37,010 nucleotides of DNA from Lamprobacter sp046541315 (GCF_046541315.1 NZ_JBKHDN010000004.1:1-37010); one strand, 5' to 3'; counted from the stretch's first letter, positions 16,098 through 24,114 are shown. Notes: generated by a model from the sequence alone, not told the origin. Translations and numbers: made by a program.

Positions 16098-16174
16098 CGG
16101 GGTATAGCGCAGTCTGGTAGCGCGCCTGCTTTGGGAGCAGGATGTCGGGGGTTCGAATCCCTCTACCCCGACCA
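16098..16174 (+). tRNA. tRNA-Pro (anticodon TGG)
   Basis: 77 bases including an encoded CCA. The acceptor CGGGGTA pairs with TACCCCG; the anticodon loop TTTGGGA reads TGG; the T arm GGTTCGAATCC is standard. It is the first of three tRNAs in one transcript. Confidence 0.96.
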
Positions 16175-16191
16175 ACACGGCGGTAGAACGA

Positions 16192-16268
16192 GCGCCCGTA
16201 GCTCAGCTGGATAGAGCAACGGCCTTCTAAGCCGTTGGTCGCAGGTTCGAGTCCTGCCGGGCGTGCCA
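16192..16268 (+). tRNA. tRNA-Arg (anticodon TCT)
   Basis: 77 bases including CCA. The acceptor GCGCCCG pairs with CGGGCGT (one G-T pair); the anticodon loop CTTCTAA reads TCT; the T arm contains GGTTCGAGTCC. It lies 17 bases after tRNA-Pro. Confidence 0.96.
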
Positions 16269-16341
16269 ATGCGCTCCCCATGTGTGCGTTGACGACGCGC
16301 ACGCAATGCTTGACAGCCAGTGAAGTCAGCTTCGTTTCAAT

Positions 16342-16418
16342 GGTGGACGTAGCTCAGTTGGTAGAGCACAGGATTGTGGCTCCTGCGGTCGTGGGTTCGA
16401 TTCCCATCGTCCACCCCA
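16342..16418 (+). tRNA. tRNA-His (anticodon GTG)
   Basis: The acceptor GTGGACG pairs with CGTCCAC. The extra 5' G at 16342 pairs with discriminator C at 16415, as typical for tRNA-His. The anticodon loop TTGTGGC reads GTG, and CCA is encoded at 16416-16418. Confidence 0.96.
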
Positions 16419-16421
16419 CTC

Positions 16422-16455
16422 AAAAAGGGCTCAAGCATCAGCTTGAGCCCTTTTT
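16422..16455 (+). terminator. Rho-independent terminator of the tRNA operon
   Basis: Perfect 15-bp stem (AAAAAGGGCTCAAGC, 16422-16436, with its complement 16441-16455), a 4-base loop and a closing T-run. The A-run on the left makes it potentially bidirectional. Confidence 0.93.
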
Positions 16456-16491
16456 GTTTGTCCCCTCAATCAACCCCGAGGATTTTTGCGC

Positions 16492-17127
16492 ATGTCCGAG
16501 GCGACGAAGCAGTTCTACGCCGGTTTGTTACAGCGCCACGGCACCTCTTGCCGGGCGTTGTCGTTTGCCTCCGTCTCGACCCAGCACGCGCGCTTCGCGG
16601 CGCTGCTGCCGGTGTTGCCGACGGACCGGGATGCGGCGTTTTCGCTGCTCGACGTCGGCTGTGGATTCGCCGACCTCTATGGGTTTCTGCTCGAGGCCGG
16701 TTATCGCAACGTCGCCTACACCGGCCTCGATCTCATGCCCGACTTCACGGCTCATGCCGCAGCCCGCTATCCCGAGGCGGCCTTCGTCACCGGGGATTTT
16801 CTCAAGTTGGGGCCGCAGGGTGGACACTACGATTTCGTGCTCTCGTCCGGGGCGCTGAATCTGGTCAACGAGCGGTATCCCGATCATTACGACTTCGTCT
16901 TCGCGATGGTCGAGCAGATGTACCGAACCTCGACCCAAGGCGTGGCCTTCAATCTGCTGTCCGCCGAAGGCCAACGCCATTTCACTCCCGATGCGCGCTT
17001 CTTCTACTGCGAGGCCGAGCGGGTGCTCGAGCATTGTCGACGCCAGGCGCCCGCAACCGAGCTTGATCAGGGGTATCTCAGCTACGATTTCACGATTCGC
17101 TCGCGGCTGGAAGCCGCCCGCGGCTAA
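16492..17127 (+). CDS. Class I SAM-dependent methyltransferase of unknown substrate
   Basis: Start at ATG 16492, 9 bases after GAGGA (16478-16482); a TTG two codons earlier is less likely. 211 residues. Motif I, LLDVGCGFADLYGFL, and the acidic strand YTGLDLMPDF bind SAM; DFVLSSGALNLV is the post-II/IV region. A helical N-terminus (SEATKQFYAGLLQRHG) precedes the domain. No substrate-specific signature is recognised. It stands alone after the tRNA terminator and is followed by a dispersed repeat copy. Confidence 0.85.
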   Translation: MSEATKQFYAGLLQRHGTSCRALSFASVSTQHARFAALLPVLPTDRDAAFSLLDVGCGFADLYGFLLEAGYRNVAYTGLDLMPDFTAHAAARYPEAAFVTGDFLKLGPQGGHYDFVLSSGALNLVNERYPDHYDFVFAMVEQMYRTSTQGVAFNLLSAEGQRHFTPDARFFYCEAERVLEHCRRQAPATELDQGYLSYDFTIRSRLEAARG

Positions 17128-17130
17128 GGG

Positions 17131-17234
17131 CGCCGTCCTCCATTTATGGCCGCTCAACCTGATTGCCGGACGACATTGACCCCGAAGCTCGGATTCCACG
17201 CGATGTTTGTGTCCGCGCGTCAGGGCGAATGGCT
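17131..17234. repeat. Dispersed repeat, copy A
   Basis: About 104 bp that align with 25428-25520. Both copies have ATGGCCGCTC, GATTGCCGGAC, a TCCACGCGATG block and a perfectly conserved 26-base end (17209-17234). It starts just after the methyltransferase stop and ends exactly where the truncated brxL fragment begins, so it sits at a deletion or rearrangement breakpoint. Confidence 0.75.
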
Positions 17235-17684
17235 ATAGCCCTTCATGATGTTGATACCGCTCTGGTCGCTGAAGCGGCTGCCGGCCGCCTCGTCGAAGGC
17301 GACCACGTCCCACAGGCGACCCGTCCGCGCTGGCCGGTGGACAGGTCCAGGAACATCGGCGCCGTCGTCGTCTGGCCGCCGGAGACCAGGTGGCAGTAGG
17401 GGCTCATCTGCTGGTAGACGAAGCTCTTGCCGGTGCCGCGCGGCCCCAGTTCGACGGCGTTGAAGTTCTTCTCGACGAACGGGATCAGCCGCGGCATGGA
17501 GTGCAGCTTGCGGCGCTTGGTGTAGGAGGGGGTGGTTCGGCTCGTAGCCCATCGAGCGCATCGGCAGGTCGAGCCACTGGTCGCGCGTGAATCGCCGCCG
17601 TGCCGCGATGAAGCTGTCGATGTTCCGGTTGGAGAGCTGGATCGGACGGATCGCATCGGGCTTGGAACCGTTCGGGTTCCAATC
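17235..17684 (-). pseudogene. brxL: brxL (BREX Lon-like ATPase) fragment, truncated and frameshifted
   Basis: Read from 17684 downward. The first part gives KPDAIRPIQLSNRN, FIAARRRFTRDQWLDL and MRSMGYEPNHP. A frameshift near the G-run at 17527-17532 leads to RLIPFVEKNFNAVELG, then the Walker A region GPRGTGKSFVYQQ, SPYCHLVSGGQTT and APMFLDLSTGQRG. A second shift near 17310 restores the first frame with LWDVVAFDEAAGSRFSD and INIMKGY, where homology stops at the dispersed repeat. These blocks match BrxL/TIGR02688 proteins of BREX phage-defence systems in order. Only about 150 of the family's roughly 650-700 residues remain, with no start, no Lon protease part and no other brx gene nearby, so it is not functional. 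Confidence 0.82.
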
Positions 17685-18042
17685 AGGAGCCGATCAGCCG
17701 CTCGGCGGGAATCCCGAGGCCGGCATGCAAGCGGCGGATCATCGCGAGACTCAAGCCGCGCTTGCGCGACAGCACCTCGTAGACGCGATGGGGCGGTCCG
17801 ATGTAGGGCCGCATGTCGGCGACGCTGAGATCCTGCTGCTCCATCCGGAACTTGATGGCGTCGATCGGGTCGGGGGGCAGCACCGGATGCTGCTGTGCCT
17901 CATAGGCCTGAACCAACGTGGCGAGTACGTCCAAACGATCGCCGTCTGGGGTTCCAGGCATCGGATCATCCTGCATCAACGCCGAGATCGCCTCGAGCGC
18001 GGCTTCGTAGTCGGCTTCGGTTCGAATGGGACGAATCTCCAT
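17683..18042 (-). CDS. higA: HigA-type antitoxin (XRE/HTH)
   Basis: Start at ATG 18042 (MEIRPIRTEADYEAALEAI), giving 119 residues. The N-terminal region MEIRPIRTEADYEAAL and the following acidic helix are typical of the COG5499-type HigA; the C-terminal helix-turn-helix runs SVADMRPYIGPPHRVYEVL and LSLAMIRRLHAGLGIP. It neutralises the HigB toxin encoded just upstream and should bind the promoter as a repressor. The gap to higB is 5 bases. Its stop codon lies at the boundary of the brxL fragment. Confidence 0.9.
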   Translation of the reverse strand: MEIRPIRTEADYEAALEAISALMQDDPMPGTPDGDRLDVLATLVQAYEAQQHPVLPPDPIDAIKFRMEQQDLSVADMRPYIGPPHRVYEVLSRKRGLSLAMIRRLHAGLGIPAERLIGS

Positions 18043-18047
18043 GGCGG

Positions 18048-18350
18048 TTACTTCCACTCCACGGTTTCGGCGTCGATCCGGTCGTACTCGGCATGCGTGC
18101 CGACGAACTTCACGAACAGAACGCCGGTGTTGTAGGCAACGGCGGCAACGAGCCTGTATTCGTTGCCCTTGATATTGAAGACCACGCGACGACCGCTGAG
18201 CACGCTGGCATGCCGAAATTGCTGCTTGATCTCCGCCGGCGTGCGCCATTGGGCGCGGCTTGCCTCATCGTACCAAGCGCGCAACGGTCGCTCGGCATCC
18301 GGATGCTGCTGCCAGAATTCCCGCAAGCTTCTCAGCGCAATCACTCGCAT
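18048..18350 (-). CDS. higB: HigB-type mRNA interferase toxin
   Basis: A 100-residue protein: MRVIALRSLREFWQQHPDAE, then the conserved WRTPAEIKQQF, RVVFNIKGNEYRLV and the C-terminal VLFVKFVGTHAEYDRID of RelE-fold HigB toxins. It cleaves translated mRNA at the ribosome when HigA is lost. Toxin-first order with antitoxin downstream is the usual higBA layout. Palindromic CCCAA/TTGGG motifs precede the start. All regions look intact, so the pair is probably active. Confidence 0.9.
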   Translation of the reverse strand: MRVIALRSLREFWQQHPDAERPLRAWYDEASRAQWRTPAEIKQQFRHASVLSGRRVVFNIKGNEYRLVAAVAYNTGVLFVKFVGTHAEYDRIDAETVEWK

Positions 18351-18375
18351 TGGGGGAGCCTACTCCCAATTTGGG
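18349..18375 (-). promoter_or_regulatory. Candidate HigA operator upstream of higB
   Basis: CCCAATTTGGG (18365-18375) is a perfect palindrome around one base. ATTGGG at 18349-18354 and CCCAAT at 18365-18370 form a second, overlapping inverted pair. The site abuts the higB start, as expected for autorepression by HigA. Confidence 0.5.
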
Positions 18376-18415
18376 ACTGCCGCAACTAAGGCCCCCGTTG
18401 AGGCGGCAGGCCGAG

Positions 18416-18586
18416 CTACATGTCCCGTCCGACCGTGAGCTTGATGCCGCCCGGCGGAAACTGCTCGCCGGAGCGCGCCGCGTACTTGGCCAACAGAGAA
18501 TCGACACCACCCTCGTAGAGCTGGCGCTGAATCTTGGGATCGGCCGGCAGCGCAGGATCAGCGGCGAGGCATTGACCACCCAGCGG
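18416..18586 (-). pseudogene. In-frame coding-like remnant downstream of the MFS gene
   Basis: In the frame of the MFS gene, after its TAG, 56 sense codons follow without a start codon, ending with LYEGGVDSLLAKYAARSGEQ and FPPGGIKLTVGRDM before a TAG at 18418-18416. The sequence looks protein-like, but I do not recognise a family. In a second frame the same stretch gives RWVVNASPLIL, which resembles the first strand of PIN toxins. Most likely this is the tail of a decayed gene in the TA/BREX remnant region. Confidence 0.35.
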
Positions 18587-19960
18587 CTAGTCGCCATGGA
18601 TTTCGTCGGCCAGCAGCGGGGGACGCGGCGCGCGCAGGCGCACATACAGACTCGCGAGGAAGAGCAGGAGATTGATCGAACCGACGACGACGAAGGGCGC
18701 GCGCGGATCGACGCTGTCGAATAGGCGCCCGCCCACCGCAGTGATGATCAGAATGCCGAGGGCGCCGGAGATGTTGAAGGCGCTGAGCACCGAGCCGCGC
18801 TGGTTACTGGGGGCCTCCTGGCCGATCAGCGATTGGGCGGCCAGGAACACGCTGATCTGACCGATCCCCTGGAGGATGAAGAAGATCAGCCGGTAATCGC
18901 CATAGGGATCGTCGAGCAGGAGCAGCGCGAGGTTGCCGATGGCCGCCAGCAGCATGCAGATGGCAAGCCCGGTGGCGCGGTCCATGCGATCGAGGATCGG
19001 ACCCATCACCGGTGCCCAGGCCAACGCCGAGATCTGCGCGATGACGAAGATGAGGGTGCCGTTCATCACCGCCTCGGCATCGGTCATGCCGGCGGCGCGT
19101 CCGGCCAGCGTGCCCCAGAGGATCAGGAAGGCGGCGTTGACCGATTGATCGCCGCGGGCGATGAAGGCGGCGCCATAGGCGAGCAAGACGCGAGGATTAC
19201 GCGCCTGCGCGAAGCCGCTCAGAAACAGGGTGCGCACCGTCGGCGGCTCCTCGCGGTGCGCCGGGACCCCGGACTGTAGGCCGAGGCGCACCGCCAGGGC
19301 GCCCAGCACACAAATGCCGGCCACGCCCAGATGGGTGAACAGACCCGCCTCGACGGGCCCGATTCCGCGCAGCGTGAGCACTTCCGGCAGCGAGCCGAAG
19401 CCCTGGTTCATCGTCACCACGCCGAGGCCGCTGAGCACCCCGACCATGGCCACCAGCTTGCCCCGGCAGCGCTCGATGGGATAGTCCACCAGCACCGTCG
19501 ACAGCGCCCCCGCCACCGCCACCACGCCGATGCCGTAGAGCACCCGCGCGGCGAACAGCCACTCCACCCCGGGGGCGAGCGGATAGAGGGCATAGGTGGC
19601 GCCGAGCATGAGGAAGCCGACGGCGAACACCCCGCGGCGACTGATGCGATCGATCAGGATGCCGGCCGGCATGAACAGCAGCAGGGTGATGACCTCGGTG
19701 AACAGGACCAGGTCGCCGGTGATGGTGCCCTGCGCCGATTGCGGGACGCCCAGATGGGCATTGAGGATGTAGGTTTGACCCGCCGTGATGAAGGTCATCA
19801 GGCCGATCGACAGGAAGGCCGAGAGGAGAAAGGTGTAACCGTTGAGCCGGCTGACGCCGGGCGTGAGGACGATCGGGCCGATGCGGGACGACGCCATGGC
19901 GTCGGCCGCGGCGTCCGTCGCAACGGTTTCAGCGGCGTTCTCAGGGTCGGATGTAGACAT
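18587..19960 (-). CDS. Major facilitator superfamily transporter
   Basis: Start chosen at ATG 19960 (MSTSDPENAAET), overlapping the upstream DsrE-like gene by 20 bases; 457 residues. An Ala-rich soluble N-terminus of about 35 residues precedes about 12 membrane helices. Between helices 2 and 3 is the MFS motif-A-like loop PAGILIDRISRRGVF, and a similar loop, PILDRMDRATG, follows in the second half. The substrate cannot be told from sequence. Translational coupling with the DsrE-like gene suggests co-expression, perhaps for a sulfur- or anion-related solute, but this is inference. Confidence 0.85.
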   Translation of the reverse strand: MSTSDPENAAETVATDAAADAMASSRIGPIVLTPGVSRLNGYTFLLSAFLSIGLMTFITAGQTYILNAHLGVPQSAQGTITGDLVLFTEVITLLLFMPAGILIDRISRRGVFAVGFLMLGATYALYPLAPGVEWLFAARVLYGIGVVAVAGALSTVLVDYPIERCRGKLVAMVGVLSGLGVVTMNQGFGSLPEVLTLRGIGPVEAGLFTHLGVAGICVLGALAVRLGLQSGVPAHREEPPTVRTLFLSGFAQARNPRVLLAYGAAFIARGDQSVNAAFLILWGTLAGRAAGMTDAEAVMNGTLIFVIAQISALAWAPVMGPILDRMDRATGLAICMLLAAIGNLALLLLDDPYGDYRLIFFILQGIGQISVFLAAQSLIGQEAPSNQRGSVLSAFNISGALGILIITAVGGRLFDSVDPRAPFVVVGSINLLLFLASLYVRLRAPRPPLLADEIHGD

Positions 19961-20369
19961 AGCCGCGCGACTGCAATTCGGCGATGCGGGTGACGCCACC
20001 CTGTTCGGCGATGACGAAGCCGTCGAGCAGCTCATCGCGCTCGATGTTCAGCAATTCCAGGGTAAGGGCGCAGGCCTCGAAGGTCACGCCTTGCTCCCGC
20101 AACGAGGCAACGCGCTCGCGCACCCGATTGACCGCCTCGATGTCGTCGAAGCGCTTCACCGCCGGGCCGTGCGTGACGAGCACGATGTTGATCTTGTCGG
20201 CGCCGCCGGCGCCCTCGATGTGGCTCTCGATGTTGGTGAGGGCGAACCCGACCTTCTCCTCATCGCTGACGTGATAGACCACGTCGAGCTTGTCATCGGT
20301 GGCGAAGGCGGCGCTGGCGGCGAACAGGAGGCCAAGGCCGAGCAGACCGTGTCGCAGTGTTTGGTTCAT
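19941..20369 (-). CDS. Periplasmic DsrE-family protein
   Basis: Encodes 142 residues. A signal peptide (LLGLGLLFAASAAFA, cleavage near residue 23) precedes a DsrE/DsrF-like fold: KLDVVYHVSDEEKVGFAL, INIVLVTHGPAVKRF, and the conserved cysteine strand GVTFEACALTLELLNI, then the Gly/Tyr end GYVYIRP. Members bind or relay sulfane sulfur or carry unknown ligands. The single Cys and secretion suggest a periplasmic role in sulfur metabolism, fitting a purple sulfur bacterium. It is the first gene of a pair with the MFS transporter. Confidence 0.85.
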   Translation of the reverse strand: MNQTLRHGLLGLGLLFAASAAFATDDKLDVVYHVSDEEKVGFALTNIESHIEGAGGADKINIVLVTHGPAVKRFDDIEAVNRVRERVASLREQGVTFEACALTLELLNIERDELLDGFVIAEQGGVTRIAELQSRGYVYIRP

Positions 20370-20403
20370 AGGGTGATTCCTCCGAACGCTGGGTGGGTGG
20401 TGT

Positions 20404-21825
20404 TTAGAGCGCGCCCGAGGCGAAGTCGGCGAGCCTTGAGCGTTCGCCCCGCAGCAGGGTGATATGGCCGCTGTGATCCCAGTCCTTGAAGCGATCCACC
20501 ACGTAGGTCAGCCCCGAGGTGGTCTCGGTCAGATAGGGGGTGTCGATCTGCGCGATGTTACCGAGGCAGACGATCTTGGTGCCGGGACCGGCGCGCGTGA
20601 TCAGGGTCTTCATCTGCTTGGCGGTCAGGTTCTGCGCCTCGTCGAGGATGATGTACTTGTGTAAGAAGGTGCGCCCGCGCATATAGTTCAACGACGAGAT
20701 GCGAATCCGGTTGCGCACCAGGTCATTGGTCGCGGCGCGGCCCCAGTCGCCGCCCTCGGTCTGGGTCAGCACCTCGAGATTGTCCATCAAGGCGCCCATC
20801 CAGGGCGTCATCTTCTCTTCCTCGGTGCCGGGCAAAAAGCCGATGTCCTCGCCGACCGGGACCGTGACCCGGGTCATGATGATCTCGCGGTAGCGCCCGC
20901 GGTCGAGCACCTGCGCCAGTCCGGCGGCGAGCGCCAGCAAGGTCTTGCCGGTGCCGGCGGTGCCGAGCAGGGTGACGAAATCCAGATCCGGGTCCATGAG
21001 CATGTTGAGGGCGAAGTTCTGCTCTTGGTTGCGCGCGGTGATGCCCCAGACGTTGTGGCGTTGGACGCGATAGTCATCGGCGAGTTCGATGATCGCCTCG
21101 GTCTCGCTGTGCTTCTGCCGCACGATCGCCTCGAAGGCGTCGTCGCCCTCCAGGCTCAGGCATTCATTGACGTACCAGTCGGAGACATCCGGGCCACTGA
21201 TGCGGTAGAAGGTACGGCCCTCTTCCTTCCAGGCATCGACGGCCTTGGCGTTGTGCTCCCAGAAGTCGCCCGGCAGCCTCTCCATGCCGGTATAGAGCAG
21301 ATTGACATCATCGAGAACCTGATCGCTCGAATAGTCCTCGGCGGCGATCCCGAGCACTGCGGCCTTGATCCGCAGATTGATGTCCTTGGAGACGATGACG
21401 ATCGAGCGCCCGGGCGCGGGCTCGCGCCGTTGCAGCTCCAGCGCCGTGGCCAGGATATCGTTGTCGGCCGAGGTGCCCGGTAGCACGGTGACGAGATCCG
21501 TGCCGTGTCGCTCGGTCTGGAAGATCAGGCGACCCGTCGGCGCCTCGCTGAAACCGCGCCCGAATTCGCTCAGCGGATGGATCGGCATGCCGGCCTCGAT
21601 CTCGTCGCGGTCGGCGTCGCTCATGAGCTGATCGAGGAAGCGGCTGACCTGGCGCACGTTGCGCGCGACCTCCGACAGCCCCTTCTTGCCGGCATCGAGT
21701 TCCTCGAGCACGATCATCGGCAGATAGATATCGTGTTCCTGGAAGCGGAACAGGGCGGTCGGGTCGTGCATCAACACATTGGTGTCGAGCACGAACAGGC
21801 AGCGGTCGCTTTCGCGCTTGATCAT
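20404..21825 (-). CDS. PhoH family ATPase with N-terminal PIN domain
   Basis: Start at ATG 21825 (MIKRESDRCLFVLDTNVLMH), the first strand of a PIN domain; the longer open frame adds 17 unrelated residues. 473 residues. The PIN nuclease domain (about 1-150) has acidic residues in VLDTNVLMHD, VLEELD and DNDILATALEL. The PhoH domain has Walker A GTAGTGKTLLALAAGL, Walker B YIILDEAQNLTAKQMKTL, and GNIAQIDTPYL. Such PIN-PhoH proteins act as ATP-dependent RNA helicase/RNases in vitro; the cellular role is not settled. It lies 10 bases downstream of bcp and probably shares its transcript. Confidence 0.93.
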   Translation of the reverse strand: MIKRESDRCLFVLDTNVLMHDPTALFRFQEHDIYLPMIVLEELDAGKKGLSEVARNVRQVSRFLDQLMSDADRDEIEAGMPIHPLSEFGRGFSEAPTGRLIFQTERHGTDLVTVLPGTSADNDILATALELQRREPAPGRSIVIVSKDINLRIKAAVLGIAAEDYSSDQVLDDVNLLYTGMERLPGDFWEHNAKAVDAWKEEGRTFYRISGPDVSDWYVNECLSLEGDDAFEAIVRQKHSETEAIIELADDYRVQRHNVWGITARNQEQNFALNMLMDPDLDFVTLLGTAGTGKTLLALAAGLAQVLDRGRYREIIMTRVTVPVGEDIGFLPGTEEEKMTPWMGALMDNLEVLTQTEGGDWGRAATNDLVRNRIRISSLNYMRGRTFLHKYIILDEAQNLTAKQMKTLITRAGPGTKIVCLGNIAQIDTPYLTETTSGLTYVVDRFKDWDHSGHITLLRGERSRLADFASGAL

Positions 21826-21835
21826 CGCGCCTGAC

Positions 21836-22303
21836 TCAACCGAGCGCGCGCACGGCGGCGAGCACCTCGTCGACATGGCCCGGCACCTTGACCCCGCGCC
21901 ATTCCTGGATCAGCCTGCCTTGCTCGTCGATCAGGAAGGTGCTGCGCTCGATGCCGAGCGATTCCTTGCCGTACATCTTCTTGGGCTTGATGACATCGAA
22001 CGCCTTGCACAGCAGCTCGTCCTTGTCGGACAGGAGGTCGAAGGCGAATCCTTGCTTGGCCTTGAAGTTTTCCTGCGCCTTGAGGCCGTCGCGCGAGACG
22101 CCGAGGAGGGCGGTATTGACGGCGGCGAAGTCGTCTGCGGCCGCCGTGAAGTCAAGCCCCTCCTGGGTGCAACCGGAGGTGTTCGCCTTCGGGTAGAAGA
22201 ACAGGACTAAGCGCTGGCCGCGAAAATCGCTCGGTTTGAGCCGTTTGTCGCCGGTCGCCGGCAGCTCGATATCGGGAACCGGTTCGTTGATCGCAACGGA
22301 CAT
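21836..22303 (-). CDS. bcp: Thiol peroxidase Bcp (PrxQ-type peroxiredoxin)
   Basis: A 155-residue protein of normal length. The peroxidatic Cys is in YPKANTSGCTQEG (usual form DNTPGCT), with supporting LGVSRD, FDLLSDKDE, and STFLIDEQGRLIQEW at the end. It reduces hydrogen and organic peroxides in the cytoplasm using thioredoxin. The second Cys five residues after the peroxidatic one, typical of many PrxQ, is absent; a later Cys (LLCKAFD) may resolve. It is next to gcvR, as in enterobacteria. Confidence 0.95.
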   Translation of the reverse strand: MSVAINEPVPDIELPATGDKRLKPSDFRGQRLVLFFYPKANTSGCTQEGLDFTAAADDFAAVNTALLGVSRDGLKAQENFKAKQGFAFDLLSDKDELLCKAFDVIKPKKMYGKESLGIERSTFLIDEQGRLIQEWRGVKVPGHVDEVLAAVRALG

Positions 22304-22500
22304 GGGCGTTTCCTCGTCGGATGTCGATGTGGACTCGGCTGGGTTTGGCCGTGATCGGTTGGTGCTCGCGCTCGGCGTGGCGCCTGGCAGCGAGCCCGAG
22401 CCATCGGCCTCGCCTCGGAAAGATCAGGGGAGAGATCAGGGCTGATGACCGGATTGGAAGCGTTTCGCGGCGTTCGGGGGGTGCTCGGGCGCAATCCGCA

Positions 22501-23040
22501 TCAGGCCTTCTGCGGCTCTAGCACGGCATCGAGATTGAGTCCGTCGCAGTAATCCATGAATTCCTCGCGCAGGGTGGCGATGTGGGTGTCCGCCGGGATA
22601 CCGACGGTCATGTGCACCGCGAACATGGGCGTGCCGGTATGCGCGGCGGCATAGGTCGTGGTGGCCATGTCCTCGATATTGATGCGGCGCTCGGCGAAGA
22701 AGCCGGCGAGGTTGTTGACGATGCCGGGATGGTCCATCGCGATCACGTCGACCGCGTAGGGCAGCTTATCCTCGTGCTGAGCGCGCTCGCCGGTGCGCTT
22801 GCAGACGAGCGTGAGGTCGAGCGAGCGCTGCAATTCCGGCAGTGCGTTCTCGACCTTGGCGAGGGTGTTCCATTTGCCCTCGACCAACAGGATGGCCGCG
22901 AACTCGCCGCCGAGCACGGTCATGCGGCTGTCTTCGATATTGCATCCATATTCGAGGATGCTGCGCGAAAGATCGTTCACCAGGCCGGGATGGTCGGCAC
23001 CGACCGCGGAGATGACGAGGAAAGTCTTGTGCGTGGCCAT
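22501..23040 (-). CDS. gcvR: Glycine cleavage system regulatory protein GcvR (two ACT domains)
   Basis: Start at ATG 23040 (MATHKTFLVISAVGADHPGL), giving 179 residues; the longer open frame upstream overlaps the dapA promoter region and is not family-like. Two ACT domains: ISAVGADHPGLVNDLS with NIEDSRM, and VIAMDHPGIVNNLAGFFAE with INIEDMATTTY. GcvR binds glycine and, in E. coli, antagonises GcvA at the gcv operon. It is divergent from dapA, the same neighbourhood as in E. coli. Confidence 0.93.
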   Translation of the reverse strand: MATHKTFLVISAVGADHPGLVNDLSRSILEYGCNIEDSRMTVLGGEFAAILLVEGKWNTLAKVENALPELQRSLDLTLVCKRTGERAQHEDKLPYAVDVIAMDHPGIVNNLAGFFAERRINIEDMATTTYAAAHTGTPMFAVHMTVGIPADTHIATLREEFMDYCDGLNLDAVLEPQKA

Positions 23041-23200
23041 GTCTCTGAATTCCTGAGCGCTCGCGGCAAGGAGCGCGAAGTGTAGCAGTAAGCGATGAGG
23101 TGAGGCCAAGCGCCGCCGCGTCGAGCGCGGACCGCGCTTGTAAAGTTTCGATTCGCCAAGATACCATTCCAGTCTAATTTTTTGCCCACGGTAGGTCGAT

Positions 23201-24076
23201 ATGATACGAGGCAGCATCGTCGCGCTGGTGACGCCGATGGACGCAGAGGGCGAGGTCGACGGCGAGGCGCTTGAACGGCTCGTCGAGCGACACATCGAGG
23301 CCGGCACCGCTGCTATCGTCGCCGTCGGTACCACCGGCGAGTCGGCGACGCTGGACGAGGCCGAGCACTGCGATGTGCTGGCGCGCACCGTGGCGGCCGC
23401 GGCGGGGCGCATTCCGGTCATCGCCGGCACCGGCGCCAATGCGACCGTGGAGGCCATCCGGCTGACGCGCTGCGCCGCCGAGACCGGCGCCGATGCGGCC
23501 TTGCTGGTGACGCCTTACTACAACAAACCCACCCAGGCCGGGCTGATCGCGCACCATACGCGCATCGCCGACGCCGTCGATATCCCACAGATCCTCTATA
23601 ACGTGCCCGCTCGCACCGCCTGCGATCTGCTCCCGGCGACGGCGATCGAACTCGCGCGGCATCCGCGCATCGTCGGCATCAAGGACGCGACCGGCGATCT
23701 CGGGCGGGTCGCCGAACTGCGCGCGGGAGCCGGCGCCGATTTCGCCATCTACAGCGGCGATGACGCCACCGGCTGCGAGCTGATGCTCGCGGGGGGAGAC
23801 GGGGTGATCTCGGTGACGACCAATGTCGCGCCGGCGCCGATGGCCAAGCTGTGCGCGGCGGCCCTGGCCGGTGACGCGGAGCAGGCGCGGGCATTGAACG
23901 CGCGGCTGGATCCGCTGCACCGGCGTTTGTTCGTCGAATCCAACCCGATACCGGTCAAATGGGCGCTGCACGAGATGGGGCTGATCCCGGCCGGCATTCG
24001 ACTGCCGCTCACCTGGCTGTCATCGGCGCAGCATGCCGCCGTCCGCGAGGCTCTCGTCGAGGCGGGCGTCTTATAA
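23201..24076 (+). CDS. dapA: 4-hydroxy-tetrahydrodipicolinate synthase DapA
   Basis: Encodes 291 residues, standard length. Condenses pyruvate with aspartate semialdehyde, the first committed step of lysine and diaminopimelate synthesis. Visible residues: GTTGESATL (Thr pair of the proton relay), PYYNKPTQAGL, YNVPART (catalytic Tyr), and the Schiff-base Lys in GIKDATGD. The TIM barrel is complete, through the C-terminal VKWALHEMGLIP. An AGG-type ribosome site precedes the ATG. It forms an operon with bamC (38-base gap). Confidence 0.97.
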   Translation: MIRGSIVALVTPMDAEGEVDGEALERLVERHIEAGTAAIVAVGTTGESATLDEAEHCDVLARTVAAAAGRIPVIAGTGANATVEAIRLTRCAAETGADAALLVTPYYNKPTQAGLIAHHTRIADAVDIPQILYNVPARTACDLLPATAIELARHPRIVGIKDATGDLGRVAELRAGAGADFAIYSGDDATGCELMLAGGDGVISVTTNVAPAPMAKLCAAALAGDAEQARALNARLDPLHRRLFVESNPIPVKWALHEMGLIPAGIRLPLTWLSSAQHAAVREALVEAGVL

Positions 24077-24114
24077 CTCGTACGCCCTCCCATGAATGGT
24101 TTGACCAGACTACG

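Noticed and set aside
16269..16341. TTGACA at 16304-16319 region as an internal promoter for tRNA-His
   Set aside because: No acceptable -10 box at 16-18 bases; one promoter upstream of tRNA-Pro explains the cluster.
18555..18590. PIN-domain toxin start (VVNASPLIL) on the minus strand
   Set aside because: Only one short motif matches; the rest of that frame is not PIN-like and the region overlaps the MFS stop. Kept only as part of the remnant note.
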